Assembly (NCBI RefSeq): GCF_024169245.1
Contig: NZ_JALJWP010000001.1
Coordinates: 5,875,501 to 5,939,500 of the forward strand
Direction: 5' to 3'
Origin: Pseudomonas koreensis
Lineage (GTDB): Bacteria > Pseudomonadota > Gammaproteobacteria > Pseudomonadales > Pseudomonadaceae
Length of the DNA: 64,000 nt
Below the pieces are notes generated by a model. It was not told the origin of the DNA. It made no database searches and saw only the letters and a list, made by a program, of their open reading frames with translations. Positions within the stretch are counted from its first letter, which is position 1; the number at the start of each line of letters is the position of its first letter. Made by a program: the position numbers and the translations under genes. This document shows, one piece after another, positions 27,318-37,408 of this stretch.

Positions 27318-30300
27318 ATGCCCGATCAAGACCTGAGCATCACCGCCCCGGCCATCGCCAAGAGCTCATCGATCGCGACGGTCGGCAAGAGCTGGAGCGC
27401 GGTGGGTCCGACGGGCACAGCCGGGGTTGAACTGCCGATCCCGACCGCTGGCCGTGGCTATGACCCGCACATGCTCCTGTCATTCAGCAGCCAGAGCGGT
27501 AACAGTACGTTTGGCCTTGGCTGGAATCTGGCTGGGCTGAGCCAGATCAGCCGACGTACCAACAAGGGCGTACCGCGCTACACCGAGCACGACGAAATCG
27601 TCGGCCATGACGGCGAAGTGTGGATGCCCGAGCTGGATGACGATGGCAACCTGAAGTCACGCAGCGAAACCACATACTGCGACCGGCCCATTCCGGAGCA
27701 CACGGTGGTGTCTTACCGGGCGCGGATCGAAAGTGATTTTTCCCTGCGCGAATGCTGGCATCCGGCTGACGGTGGCGCGCCCTTCTGGCTGGTGCACGGC
27801 GCCGATGGCACATTGCATGTCTACGGCAAAACCGCCGCATCACGCCGCGCCGACCCCGACGACCCGTTGCGTATCAGCAACTGGCTGCTGTGCGAAAGCA
27901 TGAACGCCCAGGGCGAACACATCTGCTACGAGTACAAGCCCGACGATCACCCCGACGAACACGACCCGACTCACGACTACCGAGCCCAGCGTTATCTGCG
28001 CCGGGTATGTCACGGCAATGCCACGGCGAGCGACCGCCTCTATAGCTGGGACTTCGAACGGCCGACGGATCTGCGTTGGCATTTTCAACTGCTGTTCGAT
28101 TACGGCGAACGCAGCAACTCCCTGACCCAGATCCCGACCTACGATGAAGCGACCCCCTGGCAGTTGCGACAGGACCGGTTTTCCACCTATGGTCAGGGTT
28201 TTGAACTGGGCACACGCAGGCTTTGCCAGCAGGTGCTGATGTTTCATCACTTTCCCGAGGGTCTGGCCAAAGAAGCGAAGCTTGCACGTCGATTGCTGCT
28301 GGAATACCGGCCGATCCAGAACATCGCACAGTGGGCTTACAGCCAGATCACCGCTGCGCACTATCAGGCCTTCGACGCAGAAGGCAATGTCGAGCATTCA
28401 CCGCCGGTGGAGTTCGAATACGTGCCCTTCGAGATCAATAAAACGCCTGCGCGTCTGCTGGAAAACCAAACCCAGCCCGGCGTCGATGACAATGGGTTCT
28501 ACCAATGCGTCGATCTGTATGGCGAGGGTGTTCCGGGCTTCCTCTGCCGCTACGACAACGCCTGGTATTACCGTGAACCGTTACGCACAGAACCCGGCAC
28601 CGACCGGATCGGTTACGGCCCATGGGCCTTGCTGGAGAACATTCCGCTCACGGACCGCAACCGTTCGGTGGCGCAACTGCTCGACCTGACCGGCGACGGA
28701 CGCCTGGATCTGATCACTGCACGGCTGGGTTATTGCGGGTTTCATGCGCTGAATGCACAGCGCCAATTCGAGCTGTTTACCGCATTCGACAAGTTCCCCA
28801 GGGAACATCAGGACCTGGCATTGATCATGGGGGACTTTTCCGGTGACGGCTTGATGTCAGCCGCCACCATCAGCACCAACCGTGTGCGTCTGTATGCCAG
28901 CCTGCGGAAAAAGGGCTTCGCGGCGGCTGAAGAAATCCCCCATGCCTACGATGACGACCGTTTGCCGGTCTTCAGCAACTCGCCCACAGAACTGGTGCTG
29001 CTGGGCAACCTGCTCGGCAGCGACATGCCGGAGCTGTGTCGCATCCGCCATGACGAGGTCCGCTGCTGGCCGAATCTGGGTCATGGCAAATTCGGCAAAG
29101 GGCGCAAGATCAGCGATCTGCCTTTGACCTATGAAGAATTCGACGCCTCGCGCGTGCGTCTCGCCGACCTCGATGGTTCCGGCGCACCGGCGTTGATCTA
29201 TCTGAAATCCGATGTGTTCGAAATCTATCTGAACCGTGGCGGCAACGGTCTGGAGCAAATACCTGTCAGCGTGCCTTGGCCGGAAGGGGTGCGTTATGAC
29301 CGCTTGTGCCAGGTCAGCTTTGCCGACCTGCAGGGACTCGGTTGCGCCAGCCTGATTCTGACGGTGCCGCACATGAAACCGAGGCATTGGCGCTACGATT
29401 TCGTTGCCACCAAGCCCTATCTGTTGGCCGCCAGCAATAACAATATGGGCTGCAGTTCCAGCGTGACTTATCGCAGCTCGGCACAGGAATGGCTGGATGA
29501 AAAGGCCCGTCTTCTGACACTGGATCGTGCCCCGGTGTGTCATTTGCCGTTCCCGGTGACCGTGGTGAAAAAGCAACAGCAACACGACGAGATCACCAAC
29601 GTCCTGTTGACCCAGCTATTCGATTGGCGCGAAGGGTTCTACGACAGCGAAGAACGCGAATTCCGCGGTTTCGGCTACTTGCAGCAACTTGATTGCGAAA
29701 TGGCCACCGTGCCTTCAGAACCCGGCTTCAGCGCGCCGGTGCGCAGCTGTACCTGGTTCAACAACGGGCGAGACATGAATCGCTCGCGCGAGGATTATTT
29801 CAGCGCGGACGAGGGCGCCTGTCCGTTGGGCGAAACGCTGTTCAGTCGTTACCACCCCAAAGGTGAAGTCGACGAACCCATCACCCCGGAGGATTCCGAC
29901 AGTCGCTATCGGATCGCCCAGGCATTGGTCGGCTCGGTCGCCCGCACGGAAACCTATGCCTTCCAGGCCGACGCCTCGGCACCCGGCGATCCCCAACTGT
30001 ACTCGGTACAAGAGTCACGCTATCTGGTGCGCGAAGTGCAGCCGCAGGGGCAATATGCCGCGGCCGTTCTGCTGCCGCTGCAGGTGGAAAACATCAGTTA
30101 CCAATACGACGGATTTATCGACGACCCGCTGTGCCGCCACGATGTGACTCTGCGCTGGGACGCTTATGCTGCCGTGACCCATGCACTGTCGGTGAGCTAC
30201 GCGCGACGGCTGACGGCTGACAGTCCGCCGCCCTTCGCCGAGGACCACCGGAATCAATGGTGGTGCGACGCCCATGACGACGCGCAGCAATGGTTTTACC

Positions 30301-31790
30301 TCAGTGAAACCCGTGCGCGCCTGATCAACCTGACCGGGCCGCAGCAGTGGCGATTGGGTCTGCCTTATCAGGAACGGAGCAATGCGTTGAAATTGCCCAA
30401 AGGTACCTTGCCCATAGGGCTTAACCCCGCTCAGGTGTCTTTCGAAACGCTGCGAGCGCATCAGGATTCACCGCAATGGAATGCCGAACGGGTCCTGACG
30501 TCGCAATCCGTGCAGCGCTATGTGGACACTGGCGGTCAGGAACTGGGCGACGGCGTCGCCGGTTTCGAAGCCTTGAGACATTCCCTCGAGCTCGCGCTAT
30601 TGGACAAGACCGCGCTGGACGCTTACAGCATTGTGCCGGAGTTCGAAATCGCTAAAGCCCTGAGGGAGATTGGCTACGAAGAGATGCAGCCGATGTTCGA
30701 GGCAGTGCCAAGCGCAGAAAAAATCCTCTGGTCAGCGCGGTTCAACTTTGCGCGGTATGGCAACCTTCAGGCGTTCTACAAAGTACTTGAGTTCAGCGAA
30801 ACGCAAAGCCATGGCGTGACCAAAGCCGAGTACGATCAACACTACCTGGCGATCATTCGCATGGAGTTGCCCGACGGTTGTACTACTCGCGTGGCGGAGT
30901 TCGATTACCACGCACTCAAACCCAAGCGACTCATCGACGCCAACGACAATATCGAAGAAGTCATCTACGAACCGTCAGGTCAGCCGCTGGTCACCAGCTT
31001 CTACGGCACGGAAAACGGTGAAGACGCCGGATTCCATGAGTTGATCGGCTGGACGTTACCGGACACCAGTGCGGAATACGCCATCGCGAATCCATATCTA
31101 ACCGTACAAAAAGCAGCGCGCACCCTGCACAAGAACCTGTTCAGCTGGATGGGCCAGATCCCCGCCTCCACCCTGCAAACCCAATCGATCAGGCAAGGCG
31201 ACCTGTTGCCCGGCGGACACATACGCGCCAGCGCACGGCGGCGCCTGGCCAAAGGCAGAGACCTGACGCCCGACGATCAACTGTTGCTCAAGGCTATCGA
31301 AGCTGCTTATCGCGAACCCGTACACACCGTGGTGCTCAGTGCTGACCACTACCCCGACGACCCCGACCTGCAGATACAGATAGTCAAAACCTGCGTCGAC
31401 GGCTTCGGTCGTATCCTGCAAACCCTGCAAGAGGTTGACCCGGGGCTGGCCTACACCGTAGACGAAAACGGTGAGCTGCTCATCGAAGAGGGCGAGCAAA
31501 TGGCGCAGAGGCGCTGGCGTATCAGCGAACGTGTCGAATACAACAACAAGGGTCTGCCAATACGCCAGTACCGGCCGTTTTTCGTCAATACGCACCGGTA
31601 CGTCAATCAATCAGCGCGCAAGCTCGGACTGTTTGACCAGCTTTTTTATGACGCGCTGGGGCGTCTGATCAAGCTGATCAACGCCAAAGACGACTTTGCC
31701 AGAACGACTTGTCATCCCTGGTTCACCATCAGCGAGGACTTCAACGACACGGCCGAAGAGGTGGTGGCTTCGAGCGAGTCGGGCGCATGA
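27318..31790 (+). CDS. TcB subunit of Tc toxin (TcaC/TcdB-like, SpvB domain)
   Basis: A 1490-residue protein of the expected length for TcB. The order is a SpvB domain (start to about residue 300, with GAGVELPIPTAGRGYDP-like text near residue 35), a beta-propeller with FG-GAP/VCBS-like repeats (MGDFSGDGL near 504, ADLDGSGAP near 616), the TcdB middle domains (RAPVCHLPFPVTVVKK near 731), and Rhs-like repeats. TcB docks on the TcA channel through its propeller and forms, with TccC, the hollow cocoon that holds the toxic C-terminal peptide. The stop overlaps the start of the first TccC gene by ATGA. The gene lies 10 kb from the TcA genes and on the other strand. Confidence 0.95.
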   Translation: MPDQDLSITAPAIAKSSSIATVGKSWSAVGPTGTAGVELPIPTAGRGYDPHMLLSFSSQSGNSTFGLGWNLAGLSQISRRTNKGVPRYTEHDEIVGHDGEVWMPELDDDGNLKSRSETTYCDRPIPEHTVVSYRARIESDFSLRECWHPADGGAPFWLVHGADGTLHVYGKTAASRRADPDDPLRISNWLLCESMNAQGEHICYEYKPDDHPDEHDPTHDYRAQRYLRRVCHGNATASDRLYSWDFERPTDLRWHFQLLFDYGERSNSLTQIPTYDEATPWQLRQDRFSTYGQGFELGTRRLCQQVLMFHHFPEGLAKEAKLARRLLLEYRPIQNIAQWAYSQITAAHYQAFDAEGNVEHSPPVEFEYVPFEINKTPARLLENQTQPGVDDNGFYQCVDLYGEGVPGFLCRYDNAWYYREPLRTEPGTDRIGYGPWALLENIPLTDRNRSVAQLLDLTGDGRLDLITARLGYCGFHALNAQRQFELFTAFDKFPREHQDLALIMGDFSGDGLMSAATISTNRVRLYASLRKKGFAAAEEIPHAYDDDRLPVFSNSPTELVLLGNLLGSDMPELCRIRHDEVRCWPNLGHGKFGKGRKISDLPLTYEEFDASRVRLADLDGSGAPALIYLKSDVFEIYLNRGGNGLEQIPVSVPWPEGVRYDRLCQVSFADLQGLGCASLILTVPHMKPRHWRYDFVATKPYLLAASNNNMGCSSSVTYRSSAQEWLDEKARLLTLDRAPVCHLPFPVTVVKKQQQHDEITNVLLTQLFDWREGFYDSEEREFRGFGYLQQLDCEMATVPSEPGFSAPVRSCTWFNNGRDMNRSREDYFSADEGACPLGETLFSRYHPKGEVDEPITPEDSDSRYRIAQALVGSVARTETYAFQADASAPGDPQLYSVQESRYLVREVQPQGQYAAAVLLPLQVENISYQYDGFIDDPLCRHDVTLRWDAYAAVTHALSVSYARRLTADSPPPFAEDHRNQWWCDAHDDAQQWFYLSETRARLINLTGPQQWRLGLPYQERSNALKLPKGTLPIGLNPAQVSFETLRAHQDSPQWNAERVLTSQSVQRYVDTGGQELGDGVAGFEALRHSLELALLDKTALDAYSIVPEFEIAKALREIGYEEMQPMFEAVPSAEKILWSARFNFARYGNLQAFYKVLEFSETQSHGVTKAEYDQHYLAIIRMELPDGCTTRVAEFDYHALKPKRLIDANDNIEEVIYEPSGQPLVTSFYGTENGEDAGFHELIGWTLPDTSAEYAIANPYLTVQKAARTLHKNLFSWMGQIPASTLQTQSIRQGDLLPGGHIRASARRRLAKGRDLTPDDQLLLKAIEAAYREPVHTVVLSADHYPDDPDLQIQIVKTCVDGFGRILQTLQEVDPGLAYTVDENGELLIEEGEQMAQRRWRISERVEYNNKGLPIRQYRPFFVNTHRYVNQSARKLGLFDQLFYDALGRLIKLINAKDDFARTTCHPWFTISEDFNDTAEEVVASSESGA

Positions 31791-34537
31791 CCGCGCCCCT
31801 GCATTGGCGCACGCCAGCCCTCGCGGTGATTGACGGCCGAGGCCTGCCGATTCGTCAGGTCGCTTATTTGCGCTCTGCCGCAGATGCCACAGCGCGCGCT
31901 ATCGTCACCTCTCAAGAGCACGATGTGGCCGGGCGTCTCGTGGCACAGCACGACCCGCGCTTGCCGGTTGCCAACGCCACCACCGTCTACGCACTGAACG
32001 GCGATGTGCTATTCACTGACAGTGTCGATGGCGGATGGCGCCTGATATTGCCGGGGCTGGCCGGTGAGCCAGAGCAGCGTTGGGACGCGCGCGGCCATCA
32101 CTGGCAATCGACCTTCGATACGCAGTTACGCGTGACAACGCTCAAGGAAGACGGTGACCCTCAGATCGACAGTTTCAGCTATGGCGAGAGTTCCGCCGAT
32201 GCCAGCCACAACCTGCGCGGGCAGTTGATTCGACAGACAGATCCTTCAGGTTCACTGGACATCAGCAGTTATGCCCTCACCGGGCAGCCACTGGTGGAAA
32301 AGCGCACTTTTCATGATCAAGCAGAGTTTGTCAGCCATCAGGTCTTCAGCCCACTGGGCGCTGTGCTGGAACAGATCGACGGCGGCGGACACCGTAGAGC
32401 ATCTCGTTACGGGCTCGCCGGGCAGCTCAAAAAAGTGGAGCTGGAGGTCGAGACCAAAGTCACGCAGGTGTTGCAGGATGCGCAGTACAACGCCAACGAT
32501 CAGATCATCTCGCAACTGGCCGGCAACGGTGTCCTGAGCCAGTGGACGTACGACCCGGCGGACGGACGCCTGCGCGCGCGGATCAGTCAGAAACCCGGTC
32601 AGCCCAGATTGCAGGATCTCGCCTACTTCTACGACCGCGTCGGCAATATCATTCGCATCGAAGACCACGCCTTCGAGCCCACCTGGTTCGCCAACCAGCG
32701 GGTCGACGGGCACCGTGAATTCAGCTACGACTCCTTGTACCGCTTGATCCACGCCACCGGCCATGACGACGTCCTGCCCCCTGACATCCCCGGCCTGCCG
32801 CAACCACCTGACGAACGAAACCGCCTCAATTACATCCAGACGTATAGCTACGACGACGCTGGCAACCTGACCGAACTGCGTCATCAGCGCGACGGCAATA
32901 GTCGCACCCGAACGCTGTGCATAGACGACAAAAGCAATCGCGGTGTGCGCTGGCAAACAGGCGACGAGCCGCCGGACTTCGGCACCTGGTTCGACCCGCA
33001 CGGCAATCAACGCAGGCTGCACCACGGTCCGTCATTGCACTGGAACAGCCGCGACGAGCTGGAACATATCGATCTGGTCCTGCGCAAAGACAGCGCCAAC
33101 GACGCTGAACACTACCGATACAGCCAAGGCGTGCGGGTGTTCAAGCGTCACGACACCTTCGCTCCCGGTGCCAATCACTTCCATCAGGTGCGCTACCTGC
33201 CCGGCCTGGAAATCCGCAGCAAAGACAACGGCGAAGAACTGCACATCATCAGCGTCGGTAACGCGCGCTGCCTGCACTGGGTAAGCAATCCACCTGCCGC
33301 CAACACTCAACTGCGTTACACCCTTGAAGACCATCTCGGTTCTTGTGTGATGGAGCTGGATGAAAACGCTGCGGTCACGAGCGAAGAAGGCTACTACCCG
33401 TTCGGCGAAACCGCGTGGATGGCGCCGGAATCGGAAATCGCTTACCGCTTTATCCGTTACTCCGGCAAGGAGATGGATGTCAGCGGTTTGTACTACTACG
33501 GTGCACGTTATTACGCACCGTGGTTGCAACGTTGGGTCAGTGCGGATCCGGCGGGGGAAGTGGATGGGTTGAATCTGTACGGATTCGTCGGGAATAACCC
33601 ATTAACTTTTGTGGATGTGCATGGCAACAGCCAAGAGAAATTCGACATTGTCAATTTCTCGAACTTCGTAACAGAGCTCGGTAATCACGCCGCTATGACG
33701 CAAGACAAGATGCAGAAAATTGCAGGCGGAAAATACGCGGGCGACTTGGTGAAGAGCGGCGTTGCAGAAATAATCATAGGCACTGCCGGCTTCTTCGCCG
33801 GTTTTTACGGCAGCAAATTCGTAGGTTCATCTCTTACCGTCGGTATGCCCGAAGCCGTCGAATACCTGGTCGGGATCGTTTCCGCGCACATCGGCGGCGA
33901 TATTGCCGAGTCGTTCGTCAGCAAGTTCACGTCCTTTGCAAACATGACAGCCCCATTGATTCCACAAACTTCGGCGATGAGCGTCGACGCCATTGATCAA
34001 AAGGTCGGTATCACGGAGAGCTCTTCGAGTTTTACGCCGGCCGATGCGTCCTCCCTCTTGATGAGCCGCGGCGTCGGATCATATGTTCCAGGCGTGGGTG
34101 CATCACTTAACCTGGGTTCGCGGGTGCAGGAAGTGGAGGACATAAAAAATGGTCTGGATCCGGCCAAGATTGAAAAAATCGAAACCATGCTCGCCGACTG
34201 GCAACAAGCCCTCACTTCGCGAATGGCCGATATTGAGAAAGCCTTCAGACGCCTGGGACAAAACACAGTCAATTCGGCTGACGTGCTACCTCATCAGAAC
34301 CGCTTAAGGGGTGCCAAGACCATTCGCCTCGAGACCTTGCGAGAGCAGACCCGTGCGATCCAGGGATATATCGAAAGCACCCAGACCTTCATGAAGTTTT
34401 ACAAAGAAGACCTGACCACAGACAGCCGTTTTTTGCGCTCACAAGCTCAACCGAAATCCGGGTTGGGAGCGAGATTGAAGGCGAGATTCAACGCTGCTGT
34501 TGAACCATTCATCAGACATGTCTACGCCCCCCAATGA
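31787..34537 (+). CDS. TccC-like Rhs toxin subunit 1
   Basis: A 916-residue TccC subunit. Residues 1 to about 613 are the conserved Rhs core ending with YYYGARYYAPWLQRW, SADPAGEVDGLNLYG and NNPLTFVDVHGN, where the aspartyl autoprotease region of the family lies and the toxin is cut off. The last ~300 residues are the variable effector. They have a glycine-rich hydrophobic stretch (IIIGTAGFFAGFYGSKFVG) and helical segments (AKIEKIETMLADWQQ), with no recognised enzyme motif. The start at 31787 (MTAPLHWRTP) overlaps the TcB stop by 4 bp; a longer frame from 31709 is inside TcB. Base composition appears more AT-rich in the variable tail. Confidence 0.92.
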   Translation: MTAPLHWRTPALAVIDGRGLPIRQVAYLRSAADATARAIVTSQEHDVAGRLVAQHDPRLPVANATTVYALNGDVLFTDSVDGGWRLILPGLAGEPEQRWDARGHHWQSTFDTQLRVTTLKEDGDPQIDSFSYGESSADASHNLRGQLIRQTDPSGSLDISSYALTGQPLVEKRTFHDQAEFVSHQVFSPLGAVLEQIDGGGHRRASRYGLAGQLKKVELEVETKVTQVLQDAQYNANDQIISQLAGNGVLSQWTYDPADGRLRARISQKPGQPRLQDLAYFYDRVGNIIRIEDHAFEPTWFANQRVDGHREFSYDSLYRLIHATGHDDVLPPDIPGLPQPPDERNRLNYIQTYSYDDAGNLTELRHQRDGNSRTRTLCIDDKSNRGVRWQTGDEPPDFGTWFDPHGNQRRLHHGPSLHWNSRDELEHIDLVLRKDSANDAEHYRYSQGVRVFKRHDTFAPGANHFHQVRYLPGLEIRSKDNGEELHIISVGNARCLHWVSNPPAANTQLRYTLEDHLGSCVMELDENAAVTSEEGYYPFGETAWMAPESEIAYRFIRYSGKEMDVSGLYYYGARYYAPWLQRWVSADPAGEVDGLNLYGFVGNNPLTFVDVHGNSQEKFDIVNFSNFVTELGNHAAMTQDKMQKIAGGKYAGDLVKSGVAEIIIGTAGFFAGFYGSKFVGSSLTVGMPEAVEYLVGIVSAHIGGDIAESFVSKFTSFANMTAPLIPQTSAMSVDAIDQKVGITESSSSFTPADASSLLMSRGVGSYVPGVGASLNLGSRVQEVEDIKNGLDPAKIEKIETMLADWQQALTSRMADIEKAFRRLGQNTVNSADVLPHQNRLRGAKTIRLETLREQTRAIQGYIESTQTFMKFYKEDLTTDSRFLRSQAQPKSGLGARLKARFNAAVEPFIRHVYAPQ
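32108..33066 (+). repeat. long direct repeat, copy 1 (TccC 1 core)
   Basis: This segment of TccC gene 1 shows no base difference from 34858-35816 in TccC gene 2 wherever I compared the two directly, and the predicted shadow proteins over most of it are identical. The first differences are just outside at 32105-32107 and 33067. The copies are 2750 bp apart in the same orientation. Confidence 0.85.
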
Positions 34538-37329
34538 AATACCATACCGTCCATTCGCACACTCCTGCGTTGACGGTCATCGACGGCCGCGGCCTGCCGA
34601 TCCGGCAGGTCGCTTACTTGCGTACCCCGGCGGATGATTCATCGATCCCCCTCGTCACCTCTCACGAACACGATGTGGCCGGGCGCCTGGTCGCGCAGCG
34701 GGATCCGCGTCTGCCCATCGCAAACGCCACCACTGTCTACTCGCTCAATGGCGATGCGCTATTCACTGACAGCGTCGATAGCGGCTGGCGCCTGGTGTTG
34801 CCAGGGCTGGCCGGCGAGCCGCGGCGACGCTGGGACGAGTGCGGTCACCACTGGAAGTCGACCTTCGATACGCAGTTACGCGTGACAACGCTCAAGGAAG
34901 ACGGTGACCCTCAGATCGACAGTTTCAGCTATGGCGAGAGTTCCGCCGATGCCAGCCACAACCTGCGCGGGCAGTTGATTCGACAGACAGATCCTTCAGG
35001 TTCACTGGACATCAGCAGTTATGCCCTCACCGGGCAGCCACTGGTGGAAAAGCGCACTTTTCATGATCAAGCAGAGTTTGTCAGCCATCAGGTCTTCAGC
35101 CCACTGGGCGCTGTGCTGGAACAGATCGACGGCGGCGGACACCGTAGAGCATCTCGTTACGGGCTCGCCGGGCAGCTCAAAAAAGTGGAGCTGGAGGTCG
35201 AGACCAAAGTCACGCAGGTGTTGCAGGATGCGCAGTACAACGCCAACGATCAGATCATCTCGCAACTGGCCGGCAACGGTGTCCTGAGCCAGTGGACGTA
35301 CGACCCGGCGGACGGACGCCTGCGCGCGCGGATCAGTCAGAAACCCGGTCAGCCCAGATTGCAGGATCTCGCCTACTTCTACGACCGCGTCGGCAATATC
35401 ATTCGCATCGAAGACCACGCCTTCGAGCCCACCTGGTTCGCCAACCAGCGGGTCGACGGGCACCGTGAATTCAGCTACGACTCCTTGTACCGCTTGATCC
35501 ACGCCACCGGCCATGACGACGTCCTGCCCCCTGACATCCCCGGCCTGCCGCAACCACCTGACGAACGAAACCGCCTCAATTACATCCAGACGTATAGCTA
35601 CGACGACGCTGGCAACCTGACCGAACTGCGTCATCAGCGCGACGGCAATAGTCGCACCCGAACGCTGTGCATAGACGACAAAAGCAATCGCGGTGTGCGC
35701 TGGCAAACAGGCGACGAGCCGCCGGACTTCGGCACCTGGTTCGACCCGCACGGCAATCAACGCAGGCTGCACCACGGTCCGTCATTGCACTGGAACAGCC
35801 GCGACGAGCTGGAACACATCGATCTGGTCCTGCGCAAAGACAGCGCCAACGACGCTGAACACTACCGATACAGCCAAGGCGTGCGGGTGTTCAAGCGTCA
35901 CGAAACCTTCGCTCCCGGTGCCAATCACTTCCATCAGGTGCGCTATCTGCCCGGCCTGGAAATCCGCACCAGAGACAACGGCGAAGAATTGCACATCATC
36001 AGCGTCGGCAATGCGCGTTGTCTGCACTGGGTGCAAGAGGGGCCGGCCGACAAGACCCAACTGCGTTACACCCTTGAAGACCATCTCGGCTCTTGTGTGA
36101 TGGAGCTGGATGAAAACGCTGCGGTCACCAGCGAAGAAGGCTACTACCCGTTCGGCGAAACCGCGTGGATGGCGCCGGAATCGGAAATCGCTTACCGCTT
36201 TATCCGTTACTCCGGCAAGGAGATGGATGTCAGCGGTTTGTACTACTACGGTGCACGTTATTACGCACCGTGGTTGCAACGTTGGATTAGTGCCGATCCG
36301 GCGGGGGATGTGGATGGGTTGAATCTGTATTCGTTCGTTGCAAATAACCCTATCACTTTCTCCGATCAGGACGGCCAAGCCCTCGAAGATGCCATTCGCA
36401 GAGAAAGGCCCGAAGAACGGGATGCCAGGAAAGCAGCGAGCGCCTCACAACAGCGACAGTACCAAGCGAATATGCGGTTATCAAAAGCCATCGATCGGCA
36501 TTTTGATATTCTCAAGCTCACCTCCAGAAGGGCTCAGGAAGCCGATCAGCAAATTGATAACCACCGCTCGGCAGCAGAACACGGGAAGTCCGCGGCCCTT
36601 AGAACCGCGGCACATGTCGGCGGGCAGGCCGTCAGTTACGCGGCGGGCATCGGAATCGGCGCAACGATGGCAGCGCTGGGCAGCGTGACCGGCCCGGTCG
36701 GTGTTGCGTTCGGAGTGTTTCTCGGCGTGCTGGCAAAAAAAGCCGTCAGCGTGGGAGTGGATTACGTCGCAGACAGCATGAGCTTCAGCGCGTCAGTCAA
36801 ATTCAAGGCGGGCAAGCTTGATCCGGGCCGAATTGTGGGTCGGTCCGAATACAAGAGCAGCAACTACGGTCATTATGCGCTCAACAAATTCAGGGCCATC
36901 GGCAGAGGCATCATAACGCTGAACCAGGCTGGCTGGCTGAAAGGCGCCAAGGAAGTCGCGACGGCGGGCGCCGGTGTTGCAGCGAAATACGCCGCACCTT
37001 CGGCTGCCAGCGAAGCCAGCGCCGCCTTCAGTACTCTGGCAGGCACGTTCGAAATCCTGCATGAGATAGCCGGCGCAGGCGCCCCGCTCAGTCCCGAGAA
37101 AGTGGAGAGAGCGCAAACGTTCATTAACGGGATGATTGATGTACTGAACAAAAACGTCGACGAAATCGCTCAGGCGTTCGATGACGCGGGGCGTACCTCC
37201 ATCCATACATACAGATTGCTGAGCAAGTTCTTTGGCACTGCACCGGGCGATACACTGCAAAGCATTCGCAGGGCCACCGATGTCACTATCGGCCATCTCA
37301 AGAACACACAGGCAAGACTCAACGGATAG
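34534..37329 (+). CDS. TccC-like Rhs toxin subunit 2
   Basis: A 931-residue TccC subunit that starts by ATGA overlap with TccC 1. The core (to about residue 613) is nearly identical to TccC 1 and ends NNPITFSDQDGQ. The variable tail of ~319 residues differs. It opens with a charged helical stretch (RRERPEERDARKAA), followed by a Gly/Ala-rich hydrophobic region (VSYAAGIGIGATMAALGSV and GVAFGVFLGVLAKKAVSVG) that could span a membrane, and a C-terminal helical part (EKVERAQTFINGMIDVLNK). No known catalytic motif is seen. The tail may act on membranes, but that is inference. With two TccC genes, one TcB-TcA carrier could deliver either of two payloads. Confidence 0.92.
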   Translation: MKYHTVHSHTPALTVIDGRGLPIRQVAYLRTPADDSSIPLVTSHEHDVAGRLVAQRDPRLPIANATTVYSLNGDALFTDSVDSGWRLVLPGLAGEPRRRWDECGHHWKSTFDTQLRVTTLKEDGDPQIDSFSYGESSADASHNLRGQLIRQTDPSGSLDISSYALTGQPLVEKRTFHDQAEFVSHQVFSPLGAVLEQIDGGGHRRASRYGLAGQLKKVELEVETKVTQVLQDAQYNANDQIISQLAGNGVLSQWTYDPADGRLRARISQKPGQPRLQDLAYFYDRVGNIIRIEDHAFEPTWFANQRVDGHREFSYDSLYRLIHATGHDDVLPPDIPGLPQPPDERNRLNYIQTYSYDDAGNLTELRHQRDGNSRTRTLCIDDKSNRGVRWQTGDEPPDFGTWFDPHGNQRRLHHGPSLHWNSRDELEHIDLVLRKDSANDAEHYRYSQGVRVFKRHETFAPGANHFHQVRYLPGLEIRTRDNGEELHIISVGNARCLHWVQEGPADKTQLRYTLEDHLGSCVMELDENAAVTSEEGYYPFGETAWMAPESEIAYRFIRYSGKEMDVSGLYYYGARYYAPWLQRWISADPAGDVDGLNLYSFVANNPITFSDQDGQALEDAIRRERPEERDARKAASASQQRQYQANMRLSKAIDRHFDILKLTSRRAQEADQQIDNHRSAAEHGKSAALRTAAHVGGQAVSYAAGIGIGATMAALGSVTGPVGVAFGVFLGVLAKKAVSVGVDYVADSMSFSASVKFKAGKLDPGRIVGRSEYKSSNYGHYALNKFRAIGRGIITLNQAGWLKGAKEVATAGAGVAAKYAAPSAASEASAAFSTLAGTFEILHEIAGAGAPLSPEKVERAQTFINGMIDVLNKNVDEIAQAFDDAGRTSIHTYRLLSKFFGTAPGDTLQSIRRATDVTIGHLKNTQARLNG
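34858..35816 (+). repeat. long direct repeat, copy 2 (TccC 2 core)
   Basis: Partner of 32108-33066. Similarity stays very high beyond this block up to about 36300, with scattered changes, and then ends abruptly where the variable toxin tails begin. Gene conversion or a recent duplication explains the exact part. Confidence 0.85.
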
Positions 37330-37408
37330 CCGTTGACGTGCGATCACGTAGCGAAACGCGATCTGCATGCTATCGTGCCCCCCCCTTCCTACCATCCGTT
37401 AGCCCAGC

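Noticed and set aside
31709..31786. N-terminal extension of TccC 1
   Set aside because: It lies inside the TcB coding region; the ATG at 31787 with ATGA overlap aligns with the start of TccC 2.
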